A DNA stretch of 64,000 bases from Peptacetobacter hominis (GCF_006861675.1 NZ_SGJB01000002.1:62001-126000), one strand, 5' to 3'. Positions 39,454 to 47,159 are shown, counted from the first letter of the stretch. Made by a program: numbers and translations. The notes: generated by a model not told the origin, from the letters alone.

Positions 39454-39573
39454 TGTCGAAAAATCGACAAAAGTTACATAAATATTTAACGAAATGAGTA
39501 ATTATAAAGATTTATTTTATTATTCTATAGATAAAAAATATCAAAAAGCACCCTATATGTCGGAAATTCGACG
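39454..39573 (+). promoter_or_regulatory. Two palindromic enhancer sites, probable PrdR binding sites
   Basis: TGTCG-AAAAAT-CGACA at 39454-39469 and TGTCG-GAAATT-CGACG at 39558-39573 share the layout TGTCG-N6-CGAC(A/G). They lie about 260 and 155 bases before the predicted transcription start, the usual range for sigma-54 enhancers. The first overlaps a second palindrome, GACACGTGTC. No comparable palindrome was noticed elsewhere in the window. The assignment to PrdR is by position. Confidence 0.72.
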
Positions 39574-39704
39574 AAAAAAACCTTTTTCTTGCTTGTTTAA
39601 TAGTATTATATTTGATATAATTAAATTAAAGAAACGTGTTCAAATATAGATAAAATAGAGGATAAATAAACAAATTATATAGAAAAAAACTCTAAACAAA
39701 TATT

Positions 39705-39719
39705 TGGCACGCCAATTGC
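39705..39719 (+). promoter_or_regulatory. Sigma-54 (-24/-12) promoter of prdC and the prd operon
   Basis: TGGCAC-GCCAA-TTGC matches the SigL consensus TGGCAC-N5-TTGC exactly. The GG and GC dinucleotides are 10 bases apart. Transcription would begin about 39731, some 30 bases before the prdC ATG. Confidence 0.93.
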
Positions 39720-39761
39720 TATAATATATAATGCGACAGATTGATAATAGGGGTGATTTTG

Positions 39762-41051
39762 ATGCTACTTAGAATGGAACTAAGACAGCATGTTGGTGCT
39801 CCATGCCGGCCTGTAGTACAAGTTGGGGAACATGTAAAAAAAGGTCAGCTTATAGCAGAACCAACAGGTCTGGGTGCAAACATTCATGCATCTATGTATG
39901 GTACAGTAAAAGAAATATCTGATACTGCCATATTTATAGAAGCAGATGAAGAACAGCCAGATGAATTTGTAAAGATAAAAGAAACTGATTCATACCTAGA
40001 AGCTATACAGGAAGCGGGTATAGTTGGTGCAGGTGGTGCGGGATTCCCAGCGCACGTTAAATACAAGGGAGATATAGAAGGCGGTTATGTAATCGTAAAC
40101 GCTGCAGAGTGTGAACCTATACTAGCTCACAATATGGAGTATGTAGAAAATCACGCAGCAGAACTTGTTAGAGGTCTTAAGTACCTTGTTGAAATAACAA
40201 AGGCAGTTAAAGGATACATAGCTATAAAACCTCACCATACAAAAGCTCTTATAGCTTTAGGAAAAGCATCTAAGGAAGAAGCTAATATAGAAATAAAATA
40301 TCTTCCTAATATGTATCCAGCAGGAGACGAAAGAGTTATAGTAAGAGAAATACTAGGGGTTGAACTTCAGCCAGGACAGCTTCCAAGTGTTGCAAAAGCT
40401 ATAATATCTAACGTTGAAACTGTTAAAAACGTAGTTGCAGCTATAGAAGAAAGAAAACCTGTTATAACAAAGGATTTAACTGTAGCTGGAAGAGTTAAGG
40501 ATGAAGATGCACAGAGTGGAAAAGTATTTATGGATGCACCTATAGGACTTCCTGTAAGTTACTTTATAGATCAGTGTGGAGGAATCCAGGAGCCATATGG
40601 CGAAATAGTTCTAGGAGGACCTTTCACTGGTAAACATGGAGAACTTGATGCTCCGGTAACAAAAACATTAGGTGGTATAATTGTGTCTATGCCATTAATG
40701 AAAGAAAGCAGAAAACTTGGTATAATCTGCTGTGAGTGCGGTGCTCAGGAAGAAAGACTAGAACAGATAGCATCTCTTATGGACGCAGAAATAATAGCAG
40801 AAGCAAGATGTAAGAGAATGACAGAAGTAAATGGAAGATATAGATGTGACCTTCCTGGTATGTGTCCAGGACAGGCAGAAACAGTTCTTAAACTTAAGAG
40901 TCAGGGAGCAGAAGCCCTACTTATAAGTAACTGTGAGGACTGAACTAACACAGTAATGCAAGTGGCACCTAGGTTAGGATTGCCAGTATACCATAGTACA
41001 GATCATTCATTAAGAGCAGCAGGACATAGATTATACAGAAGAAAAAAATAG
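39762..41051 (+). CDS. prdC: PrdC, RnfC-like electron-transfer selenoprotein of proline reductase
   Basis: The protein resembles the electron-transfer subunit RnfC: an N-terminal sandwich-hybrid domain, then EAGIVGAGGAGFPAHVKY, and cysteine-rich segments CCECGAQEE and RCDLPGMCPGQ. It is thought to pass electrons from NADH to D-proline reductase. The frame meets TGA at 40941-40943, but the next 35 codons continue with conserved-looking sequence (QVAPRLGLPVYHSTDHS) to a TAG at 41049, and a SECIS-like hairpin follows the TGA. Reading TGA as selenocysteine gives 429 residues with Sec394 in C-E-D-U, a CxxU redox motif. Start at ATG 39762 after GGGGTGAT. Confidence 0.93.
40963..40985 (+). promoter_or_regulatory. 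SECIS-like hairpin for the prdC UGA
   Basis: Twenty bases after the UGA, TGGCACCT (40963-40970) pairs with AGG and TGCCA (40976-40978 and 40981-40985), leaving a 2-base AU bulge and the loop AGGUU. A bulged U below a GG-containing apical loop is the pattern that bacterial SelB recognises. Confidence 0.7.
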
Positions 41052-41209
41052 TATAATTTAGTTATATAAGAATATCTATATACTTAGTTAAGATAAACAG
41101 CTTATGAGAATGATTTAGTAATAAATACCATTGAGTATATTAAACACAATGAGTATTGAATAAATGTTCAGAATGAAATTTACAAACTGAACTGTGAAAA
41201 ACTGTAATC

Positions 41210-41243
41210 TACCCGGTGTCTTTGTTATACAGAGGCGCCGGTA
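41210..41243 (+). other. GC-rich intercistronic hairpin between prdC and prdA
   Basis: TACCCGGTGTCTTT (41210-41223) pairs with AGAGGCGCCGGTA (41231-41243) using three G-U pairs and one bulged C. No U-tract follows (TAAAACAG), so it is unlikely to be a terminator. It lies 78 bases before prdA and may protect or process the prdA transcript. The rest of the gap 41052-41320 shows no gene. Confidence 0.6.
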
Positions 41244-41320
41244 TAAAACAGTACAGATATCATTATATTAGTATATCTGGACATAGATTAGAAAAATAAA
41301 ATTTTAGGAGGTATTTTACT

Positions 41321-43237
41321 ATGTCAATAACTGTAGAAACAGCTCAGGCCCATGCTAATGATCCAGCGGTAACTTGCTGCAGATTTGAAGCAGGAACAGT
41401 AGTAGAACCATCAAACTTAGAGGATCCAGCTATATTCCCAGACCTAGTGGAATCAGGATTACTAGTTCTACCAGAAAACACTTTAACAATAGGACAGGTT
41501 TTAGGAGCTAAATTAACAGCAACTTGTGATGCTTTAACAGCTCTAACTCCAGAAAACTGTGAAGGATTCTCAGCAGGAGAAGCAGAAGAAGCAGCAGAGG
41601 AAGTTGTAGAAGAAGCAGCTCCAGCAGTAGAAGCAGCTCCAGTAGCAGCTCCAGCAGCTCCAGTATCAGGTGGAGTATTTAAATTACACATAGGAGAAGG
41701 TAAAGATATAAACCTTGAAATACCTTTAGGTGTAGCAGCAGCTATGGGTGCAGCTCCAGTAGCAGCAGCTCCAGCAGAAGCAGCAGCAGTTCCAGCAGTA
41801 GCTGAAGCTAAAGCAGCTGAAGAAACAAAATTAATAAGATCTTTAACTAAAAAACACTTCAAAATAGACAAAGTTGTTTTTGGTGAAGAAACTAAAATAG
41901 AAGGAACTACTTTAACATTAAGAACTCCTGAAGACTTATGTAAAGAAGCAGTAGATTCTGAAGAATTAGTATACGACATGAAGTTAGATATAATAACTCC
42001 AGACAGATACAATGAGTACTCAGAAGCTATACTTGACATACAGCCAATAGCAACTAAAGAAGATGGATGCGAACTTGGTGAAGGTGTAACAAGAACTATA
42101 GACGGTGTTATAATGGTTCTTTCAGGAACAGATGCAAACGGAGTTCAGATAGGTGAATTCGGTTCTTCTGAAGGTGAAATGTCTACTACAATGATGTGGG
42201 GTAGACCAGGTGCAGCTGAAAAAGGTGAAATATTCATAAAAGGTCAGGTAACTATAAAAGAAGGTACTAACATGGAAAGACCAGGACCTCTAGCAGCTCA
42301 CAAAGCATTCGACCACATAACTCAGGAAATAAGAGAAGCCTTAAAGAAAGCTGACGAGTCTCTAGTAGTTGATACTCAGACTATAGATCAGTACAGAAGA
42401 GAAGGTAAAAAGAAAATAGTTATAGTAAAAGAAATAATGGGACAGGGTGCAATGCACGACAACCTAATATTACCATCTGAGCCAGTTGGTACATTAGGAG
42501 CTAGACCAAACGTTGACCTTGGTAACGTTCCAGTTGTTCTTTCTCCACTTGAAGTATTAGACGGTGGTATACATGCATTAACTTGTATAGGACCTGCTTC
42601 AAAAGAAATGTCTAGACATTACTGGAGAGAGCCATTAGTAATAAGAGCTATGGAAGACGAAGAAGTAGACCTAGTAGGTGTTGTATTCGTAGGATCTCCA
42701 CAGGCTAACTCAGAAAAATTCTATGTATCTAAGAGATTAGGTATGTTAGTTGAGGCTATGGAAGTTGACGGTGCTGTAGTTACTACAGAAGGATTCGGTA
42801 ACAACCACATAGACTTCGCTTCTCACATAGAGCAGATAGGTATGAGAGGTATACCAGTAGTTGGTGTTTCTTACTGTGCTGTTCAGGGTGCTCTAGTTGT
42901 TGGTAACAAGTACATGACTCACATGGTAGACAACAACAAATCTAGACAGGGTATAGAAAACGAAATACTAGCAAACAACACATTATCTCCAGAAGATGCT
43001 ATAAGAATAATGTGCATGCTTAAAAATGCTATAGCTGGTGTTGAAGTTAAGGCTCCAGAAAGAAAATGGAATCCAAACGTTAAATTAAACAACGTTGAAG
43101 CTATAGAAAAAGAATTAGGAATAAAAGTAGAATTAGAAGACAACGAAACAGTTCTTCCAACATCTAAGAAAAGAAGAGAAATCTACGAAAAAGATGATAT
43201 AGAAGCTGGTGTAGTTGAAGTAAAAGAAATACAGTAA
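41321..43237 (+). CDS. prdA: D-proline reductase proprotein PrdA (pyruvoyl enzyme)
   Basis: A 638-residue precursor that is self-cleaved between Thr421 and Cys422 (ALTCIGPASKE). The cysteine becomes the pyruvoyl group that binds D-proline, giving subunits of about 45 and 23 kDa as known for the Clostridium sticklandii enzyme. An N-terminal domain (1-85) is joined through two Ala/Pro/Glu-rich linkers (about 86-117 and 136-168) to the part homologous to PrdD (170-421) and PrdE (422 onward). A strong AGGAGG ribosome binding site and many AAC, GCT and CCA codons suggest very high expression. Confidence 0.97.
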   Translation: MSITVETAQAHANDPAVTCCRFEAGTVVEPSNLEDPAIFPDLVESGLLVLPENTLTIGQVLGAKLTATCDALTALTPENCEGFSAGEAEEAAEEVVEEAAPAVEAAPVAAPAAPVSGGVFKLHIGEGKDINLEIPLGVAAAMGAAPVAAAPAEAAAVPAVAEAKAAEETKLIRSLTKKHFKIDKVVFGEETKIEGTTLTLRTPEDLCKEAVDSEELVYDMKLDIITPDRYNEYSEAILDIQPIATKEDGCELGEGVTRTIDGVIMVLSGTDANGVQIGEFGSSEGEMSTTMMWGRPGAAEKGEIFIKGQVTIKEGTNMERPGPLAAHKAFDHITQEIREALKKADESLVVDTQTIDQYRREGKKKIVIVKEIMGQGAMHDNLILPSEPVGTLGARPNVDLGNVPVVLSPLEVLDGGIHALTCIGPASKEMSRHYWREPLVIRAMEDEEVDLVGVVFVGSPQANSEKFYVSKRLGMLVEAMEVDGAVVTTEGFGNNHIDFASHIEQIGMRGIPVVGVSYCAVQGALVVGNKYMTHMVDNNKSRQGIENEILANNTLSPEDAIRIMCMLKNAIAGVEVKAPERKWNPNVKLNNVEAIEKELGIKVELEDNETVLPTSKKRREIYEKDDIEAGVVEVKEIQ

Positions 43238-43280
43238 TTCTATAACATAAAATTAACCAAGTTTGAAAAAGAGGTATGAG

Positions 43281-43607
43281 ATGGAAAAACTTAGATATAT
43301 ATCTTCAGAAACATACGTTGAAGGTGTTATAGTGGAAATCCATGACGGAGCTTTCGTTATAGACCTTAAAGGCAGACTTGGACAATTCAAAATACCTAGC
43401 AGAATGCTTATAACTGACTACGAACCTAAGATAGGACAAGAGGTTGGATTTATGCTAAGTTATCCTGAGGTATTAAGTCCAGAGCCTAATCCAGAGTATG
43501 TAGCCAACATTCTGAGAGAAAAAGAAAAATTCGCTAGGATAGAAGCGAAGAAGAGAGAAAACCTTAAAAAGCAGCTTCTTGAAGAAATTGCAAATGAGGG
43601 TAAATAA
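43281..43607 (+). CDS. Small S1/OB-fold-like protein conserved in prd clusters
   Basis: A 108-residue protein between prdA and prdB. The first 70 residues (YVEGVIVEIHDGAFVIDLKG...IGQEVGFMLSYPEVL) look like an S1/OB fold, and the rest is a charged helix (EKFARIEAKKRENLKKQLLE). A gene of this type occurs in proline reductase clusters and is, as far as I recall, annotated as CBO2463/CBO2479 domain. Its function is unknown. RNA binding is an inference from the fold. ATG 43281, with AGAGGT upstream, is preferred to TTG 43263. Confidence 0.75.
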   Translation: MEKLRYISSETYVEGVIVEIHDGAFVIDLKGRLGQFKIPSRMLITDYEPKIGQEVGFMLSYPEVLSPEPNPEYVANILREKEKFARIEAKKRENLKKQLLEEIANEGK

Positions 43608-43671
43608 CAATTAACACAAAAATTATAAACTTAAAAAGTTTAGGTTTAAATTTGAAGGGAGAGATAATATA

Positions 43672-44397
43672 ATGAGTCTTACAACAGTAAAAGGACTTCA
43701 GTCTGAAATATACGTTCCTATAACACCTCCTCCAGTTTGGACTCCTGTAACTAAAGAATTAAAAGACATGGTAATAGCTTTAGCTACAGCTGCTGGTGTA
43801 CATATGAAATCTGACAAGAGATTTAACCTAGCAGGGGATACATCTTACAGAATGGTACCAGATACAGCTACTCCAGCTGACTTAATGGTATCTCACGGTG
43901 GATACGATAACTCTGACGTAAACAGAGACGTTAACTGTATGTTCCCTATAGAAAGATTACATGAACTTGCTAAAGAAGGATTTATAAAAGGTGTTGCACC
44001 AATGCACTACACATTCATGGGTGGTGGAGGAAACCAGCATGTATTCACAGAAGAAACTGGTCCAGAAATCGCTAGAAAATTAAAAGAAGAAAATGTTGAT
44101 GGTGTAGTTATGACTGCTGGTTGAGGTACTTGCCACAGAACTGCCGTGATCGTGCAGAGAGCAATAGAAGAAGCTGGTATACCTACAATAATAATAGCAG
44201 CTCTACCTCCAGTTGTTAGACAGAACGGATCTCCAAGAGCAGTTGCTCCAATGGTTCCAATGGGTGCTAACGCTGGTGAACCTCACAACGTTGAAATGCA
44301 GACTGGTATATTAAAAGCTACTTTACAGCAGCTTGTTGAAATACCATCTGCTGGTAAGATAGTTCCATTACCATTCGAATATCACGCTGCTATATAG
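43672..44397 (+). CDS. prdB: D-proline reductase selenoprotein PrdB
   Basis: The catalytic subunit of 241 residues that reductively opens D-proline to 5-aminovalerate together with pyruvoyl-PrdA. The frame contains TGA at 44122-44124, read as Sec151 in the motif TAG-U-GTCHR, giving a UxxC redox pair with Cys154. Known PrdB carries Sec at almost the same position. After the TGA the frame continues with family sequence (PPVVRQNGSPRAVAPMVPMG) to the stop at 44397. An AAGGGAGAG ribosome binding site precedes the ATG. It should not be annotated as two short genes. Confidence 0.97.
44141..44157 (+). promoter_or_regulatory. SECIS-like hairpin for the prdB UGA
   Basis: Sixteen bases after the UGA, CTGCCG (44141-44146), loop TGAT, then CG-T-GCAG (44151-44157) form a 6-bp stem with a single bulged U on the 3' side. 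The bulged U resembles the E. coli fdhF element, although the loop lacks GG. Confidence 0.6.
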
Positions 44398-44446
44398 TCT
44401 AGTGTATATTTGGAAATTGAATAGTGGTTTAATCCATTAAAAAAAT

Positions 44447-44476
44447 ACCCCCTTTCCGGCGGCCCGGGGAGGGGGT
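44447..44476 (+). other. GC-rich intercistronic hairpin between prdB and prdD
   Basis: ACCCCCTTTCCGG (44447-44459) pairs fully with CCGGGGAGGGGGT (44464-44476), with two G-U pairs and a 4-base loop. This is an extremely stable 13-bp stem in an AT-rich genome. Only TTTAAAT follows, so it is at best a partial terminator. It probably separates an abundant prdA-prdB transcript from the lower-level prdD-prdE. Confidence 0.75.
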
Positions 44477-44498
44477 TTAAATAAAGGTGGACAAAGTT

Positions 44499-45272
44499 AT
44501 GGAAGAAAAAATAATGAGAAGACTTGCAATCAAAGCTTTCCACATAAACGATGTGGAAATCGGTTCCAATGTCATAATAAGAGGTAATAAACTTATACTT
44601 AAAGGTGACAGAATAAAGGAACTTATAGATGCTGATGATCTTATAACTGATATAAAACTTGAAATAATTGAACCAAAAGCAAAAAATCCAGATGCATATG
44701 ATAGAGAAATAAATACTATCATGGATATAATACCAATATCAACAAAAGTTCTAGGAAAAATGGGAGAAGGTTTAACTCACACTCTTACAGGTGTATATGT
44801 AATGCTTACAGGAGCTGATGAAGACGGAAGACAGATGCATGAATTCGGTTCTTCTGAAGGAAGGCTTGCTGAGCAGATGATACTTGGTAAATGTGGTACA
44901 CCTTCTGAAAATGATTATATAATACATATGGATGTAACTCTTAAAGGTGGACTTCCATTTGATAGACACCTTCCTAATGCAGCGTTTAAAGCATGTGATG
45001 ACTTTATACAGGATATCAGACAGATTCTAAAAAGAGAAGACGGAAGACACGCTTCAGAATCTCATGAATTTTTCGATAGAGTAAGACCTGGTGCAAAAAA
45101 AGTTGTTATATTAAAACAGATAGCTGGACAGGGTGCTATGTATGATAACCAGTTATTTTCAGATGAACCAAGTGGATTCGAAGGTGGAACATCTATTATA
45201 GATATGTGTAACGTACCTATGATAATATCACCTAACGAATATAGAGATGGTGCATTAAGAGCATTAGTTTAA
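44499..45272 (+). CDS. prdD: Proline reductase cluster protein PrdD
   Basis: A 257-residue protein homologous along its whole length to PrdA residues 170-421: FHINDVEIG, LDIIP-like IMDIIPISTK, GEGLTHTLTGVYVMLTGAD and HEFGSSEG, up to the final RDGALRALV, which matches PrdA DGGIHALT. It ends exactly where PrdA is cleaved and has no cysteine there. Its role in proline reductase is not established. ATG 44499 lies eight bases after AAAGGTGG and is better than the GTG at 44487. Confidence 0.93.
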   Translation: MEEKIMRRLAIKAFHINDVEIGSNVIIRGNKLILKGDRIKELIDADDLITDIKLEIIEPKAKNPDAYDREINTIMDIIPISTKVLGKMGEGLTHTLTGVYVMLTGADEDGRQMHEFGSSEGRLAEQMILGKCGTPSENDYIIHMDVTLKGGLPFDRHLPNAAFKACDDFIQDIRQILKREDGRHASESHEFFDRVRPGAKKVVILKQIAGQGAMYDNQLFSDEPSGFEGGTSIIDMCNVPMIISPNEYRDGALRALV

Positions 45273-45290
45273 TTGTGAGGAGTGGAGATT

Positions 45291-45761
45291 ATGGGTATAG
45301 GTCCTTCAACTAAAGAAACGTCTTTACATCATTTCAGAGATCCTATTCTTGAAATATGTGCAGATGATACAGATATAGATTTAATGGGTGTAATGGTTGT
45401 TGGTACACCACAGGATAATAAATACAAAAACTTTGTAGGCCAGAGAGCTGCTCAGTGGCTTGAAGCTATGAGAGCTGATGGTGTAATAGTATCTGCTGAC
45501 GGATGGGGAAACTCTCACGTCGATTATGCAAATACTTTTGAAGAAATAGGAAAAAGAGGTATACCTGCAGTAGGTATAACTTTCAATGGTACAGCTGCAA
45601 AATTTGTAGTTGTAAATGAATATATGGATACAATAGTGGATATAAACAAGTCTGAATCAGGAACAGAAACTGAAATTGTTGGAGAAAACAACGTGGATAA
45701 GACAGATGCCAGAAAAGCACTTGCGTTCCTTAAATTAAAAATGAGAAAACGGGGCAAATAA
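45291..45761 (+). CDS. prdE: Proline reductase cluster protein PrdE
   Basis: A 156-residue protein homologous to the C-terminal (pyruvoyl) part of PrdA after the cleavage site. MGIGPSTKETSLHHFRDP aligns with TCIGPASKEMSRHYWREP, and later DGWGNSHVDYAN with EGFGNNHIDFAS. The residue equivalent to the pyruvoyl-forming Cys422 is Gly2, so PrdE cannot form a pyruvoyl group. The GTG at 45282 lies inside the AGGAGTGGAG ribosome binding site; ATG 45291 is the start. It follows prdD by 18 bases. A weak hairpin without U-tract follows the stop. Confidence 0.93.
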   Translation: MGIGPSTKETSLHHFRDPILEICADDTDIDLMGVMVVGTPQDNKYKNFVGQRAAQWLEAMRADGVIVSADGWGNSHVDYANTFEEIGKRGIPAVGITFNGTAAKFVVVNEYMDTIVDINKSESGTETEIVGENNVDKTDARKALAFLKLKMRKRGK

Positions 45762-45844
45762 TAGCCGTTTAGATATCTTTAAAAATATTAATAGATAATA
45801 ACTATAATATTTAAAAAATTTTATAATAAATTATTGTTATAGAC

Positions 45845-45873
45845 ATGACAAAACAGTAGATTTGTTATATAAT
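45845..45873 (+). promoter_or_regulatory. Vegetative promoter with long leader for prdF
   Basis: ATGACA (45845-45850) and TATAAT (45868-45873) are 17 bases apart. Transcription would start near 45880, giving a 5' leader of about 210 bases. This would make prdF expression partly independent of PrdR. Confidence 0.65.
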
Positions 45874-46031
45874 AAGAGTGTAAACAATCTGAAAAGAAAG
45901 AATATACAATATATAGAAAAGAGAAACTCTACCTTTTAAATTTTTTTAAAAAATTAAATTGACGGATTTTTCTAAAGATAAAAATATTTTTCTTGTCAAC
46001 GATAGTTTGTTTAATAACTAACCAAAGCCTA

Positions 46032-46067
46032 TAAGCCGAAAGGCTTAAAATAAAAGCGCAAAGCGCT
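46032..46067 (+). other. Twin small hairpins in the prdF leader
   Basis: TAAGCC-GAAA-GGCTTA (46032-46047), with a GNRA tetraloop, and AGCGC-AAA-GCGCT (46055-46067) stand side by side just before the prdF ribosome binding site. They may tune translation or mRNA stability. They do not match a riboswitch I recognise. The rest of the gap 45762-46091 is AT-rich with no gene. Confidence 0.5.
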
Positions 46068-46091
46068 ATATAACTTAAGGGGGAAATTGTT

Positions 46092-47099
46092 ATGAAATTT
46101 AGCAGAACAATACAGGCTATAGACTCTCATACAGCCGGAGAAGCTACTAGAATAGTTGTTGGTGGTATACCTAATATAAAAGGTAACACAATGGCAGAAA
46201 AGAAACAGTACTTAGAAGATCATCTAGATCATATAAGAACTGCTATAATGCTTGAGCCAAGAGGACACAATGATATGTTCGGTTCAGTTATGACTCAGCC
46301 ATGTGATCCAGAAGCAGATTTCGGTATAATCTTCATGGACGGTGGAGGATACCTAAACATGTGTGGACATGGTTCAATAGGTGCTATGACTGTAGCTGTT
46401 GAGACAGGTGTAGTTCCAATGGAAGAGCCTATAACTAAGGTTGTTATGGAAGCTCCAGCAGGAATAATAAAAGGTGATGTAAGAGTTGAAAATGAAAAAG
46501 TTAAATCAGTTTCTATATTCAACGTTCCAGCATTCCTATACAAGAGAGATCAGGAAGTAGAACTACCAGGTGTTGGTACTGTTAAATTTGATATATCATT
46601 TGGTGGATCTTTCTTCGCAATAGTACATGCAAGTCAGTTTGGATTAAAAATAGAGCCTAAAAATGCAGCTAAATTAACTGATATGGCTATGGAATTAAGA
46701 GACATAATAAACAGAGAAATAGAAATACAGCATCCAACATTAGATCATATAAAAACTGTTGACCTAGTTGAAATATGGGATGAGCCAACTAATCCAAAAG
46801 CAACTTATAAAAACGTTGTTATATTTGGACAGGGACAGGTTGACAGATCTCCATGTGGAACTGGTACAAGTGCTAAATTAGCTACTCTACACGCTAAAGG
46901 AGAGTTAAAAGAAGGCGAAAAATTCGTATACGAAAGTATATTAGGAACATTATTTGAAGGAGAAATAGTTGGAACAACTAAAGTTGGTGAATACGATGCA
47001 GTATTACCAAAAATAACTGGTTCAGCTTGGATGACAGGATTCAATAACTTCCTAATAGATGAAGACGACCCAGTTAAATATGGATTTATCTTAAAATAA
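46092..47099 (+). CDS. prdF: Proline racemase
   Basis: A cofactor-independent racemase of 335 residues that converts L-proline to D-proline, the substrate of PrdA/PrdB. The two catalytic cysteines are visible: Cys91 in LNMCGHGSIG and Cys255 in DRSPCGTGTSAK. The Cys pair and the prd context distinguish it from the related hydroxyproline epimerases and dehydratases. TAAGGGGG precedes the ATG. Confidence 0.96.
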   Translation: MKFSRTIQAIDSHTAGEATRIVVGGIPNIKGNTMAEKKQYLEDHLDHIRTAIMLEPRGHNDMFGSVMTQPCDPEADFGIIFMDGGGYLNMCGHGSIGAMTVAVETGVVPMEEPITKVVMEAPAGIIKGDVRVENEKVKSVSIFNVPAFLYKRDQEVELPGVGTVKFDISFGGSFFAIVHASQFGLKIEPKNAAKLTDMAMELRDIINREIEIQHPTLDHIKTVDLVEIWDEPTNPKATYKNVVIFGQGQVDRSPCGTGTSAKLATLHAKGELKEGEKFVYESILGTLFEGEIVGTTKVGEYDAVLPKITGSAWMTGFNNFLIDEDDPVKYGFILK

Positions 47100-47131
47100 G
47101 ATAAAATAGGGTATTGGTTTGTTTAAATGTT

Positions 47132-47159
47132 TGCTGCAGGAAATTTCCTGCAGCAGACT
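47132..47159 (+). terminator. Perfect inverted repeat after prdF, probable terminator
   Basis: TGCTGCAGGAAA/TTTCCTGCAGCA (47132-47155) is a perfect 12-bp palindrome. The following GACTTT is a poor U-tract. It lies in the short gap before the first permease gene, so some readthrough is plausible. Confidence 0.65.

Noticed and set aside
40941-40943. TGA as the true end of prdC
   Set aside because: The frame continues with protein-like sequence to TAG 41049, a SECIS-like hairpin follows, and CxxU makes chemical sense.
41561-41840. DNA repeat array in the GCAGCAGCTCCAGCAG stretch
   Set aside because: It encodes the Ala/Pro linkers of PrdA in frame and is irregular, so it is protein low complexity and not a CRISPR or tandem repeat element.
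41344-42039. Long minus-strand frame opposite prdA
   Set aside because: An artefact of the Ala/Glu-rich repetitive codons of prdA; low-complexity Ser/Ala translation without a ribosome binding site.
44122-44124. prdB as two separate genes or a nonsense-mutated pseudogene
   Set aside because: The position and context (TAG-U-GTC) are those of the known PrdB selenocysteine, and the downstream half is intact.
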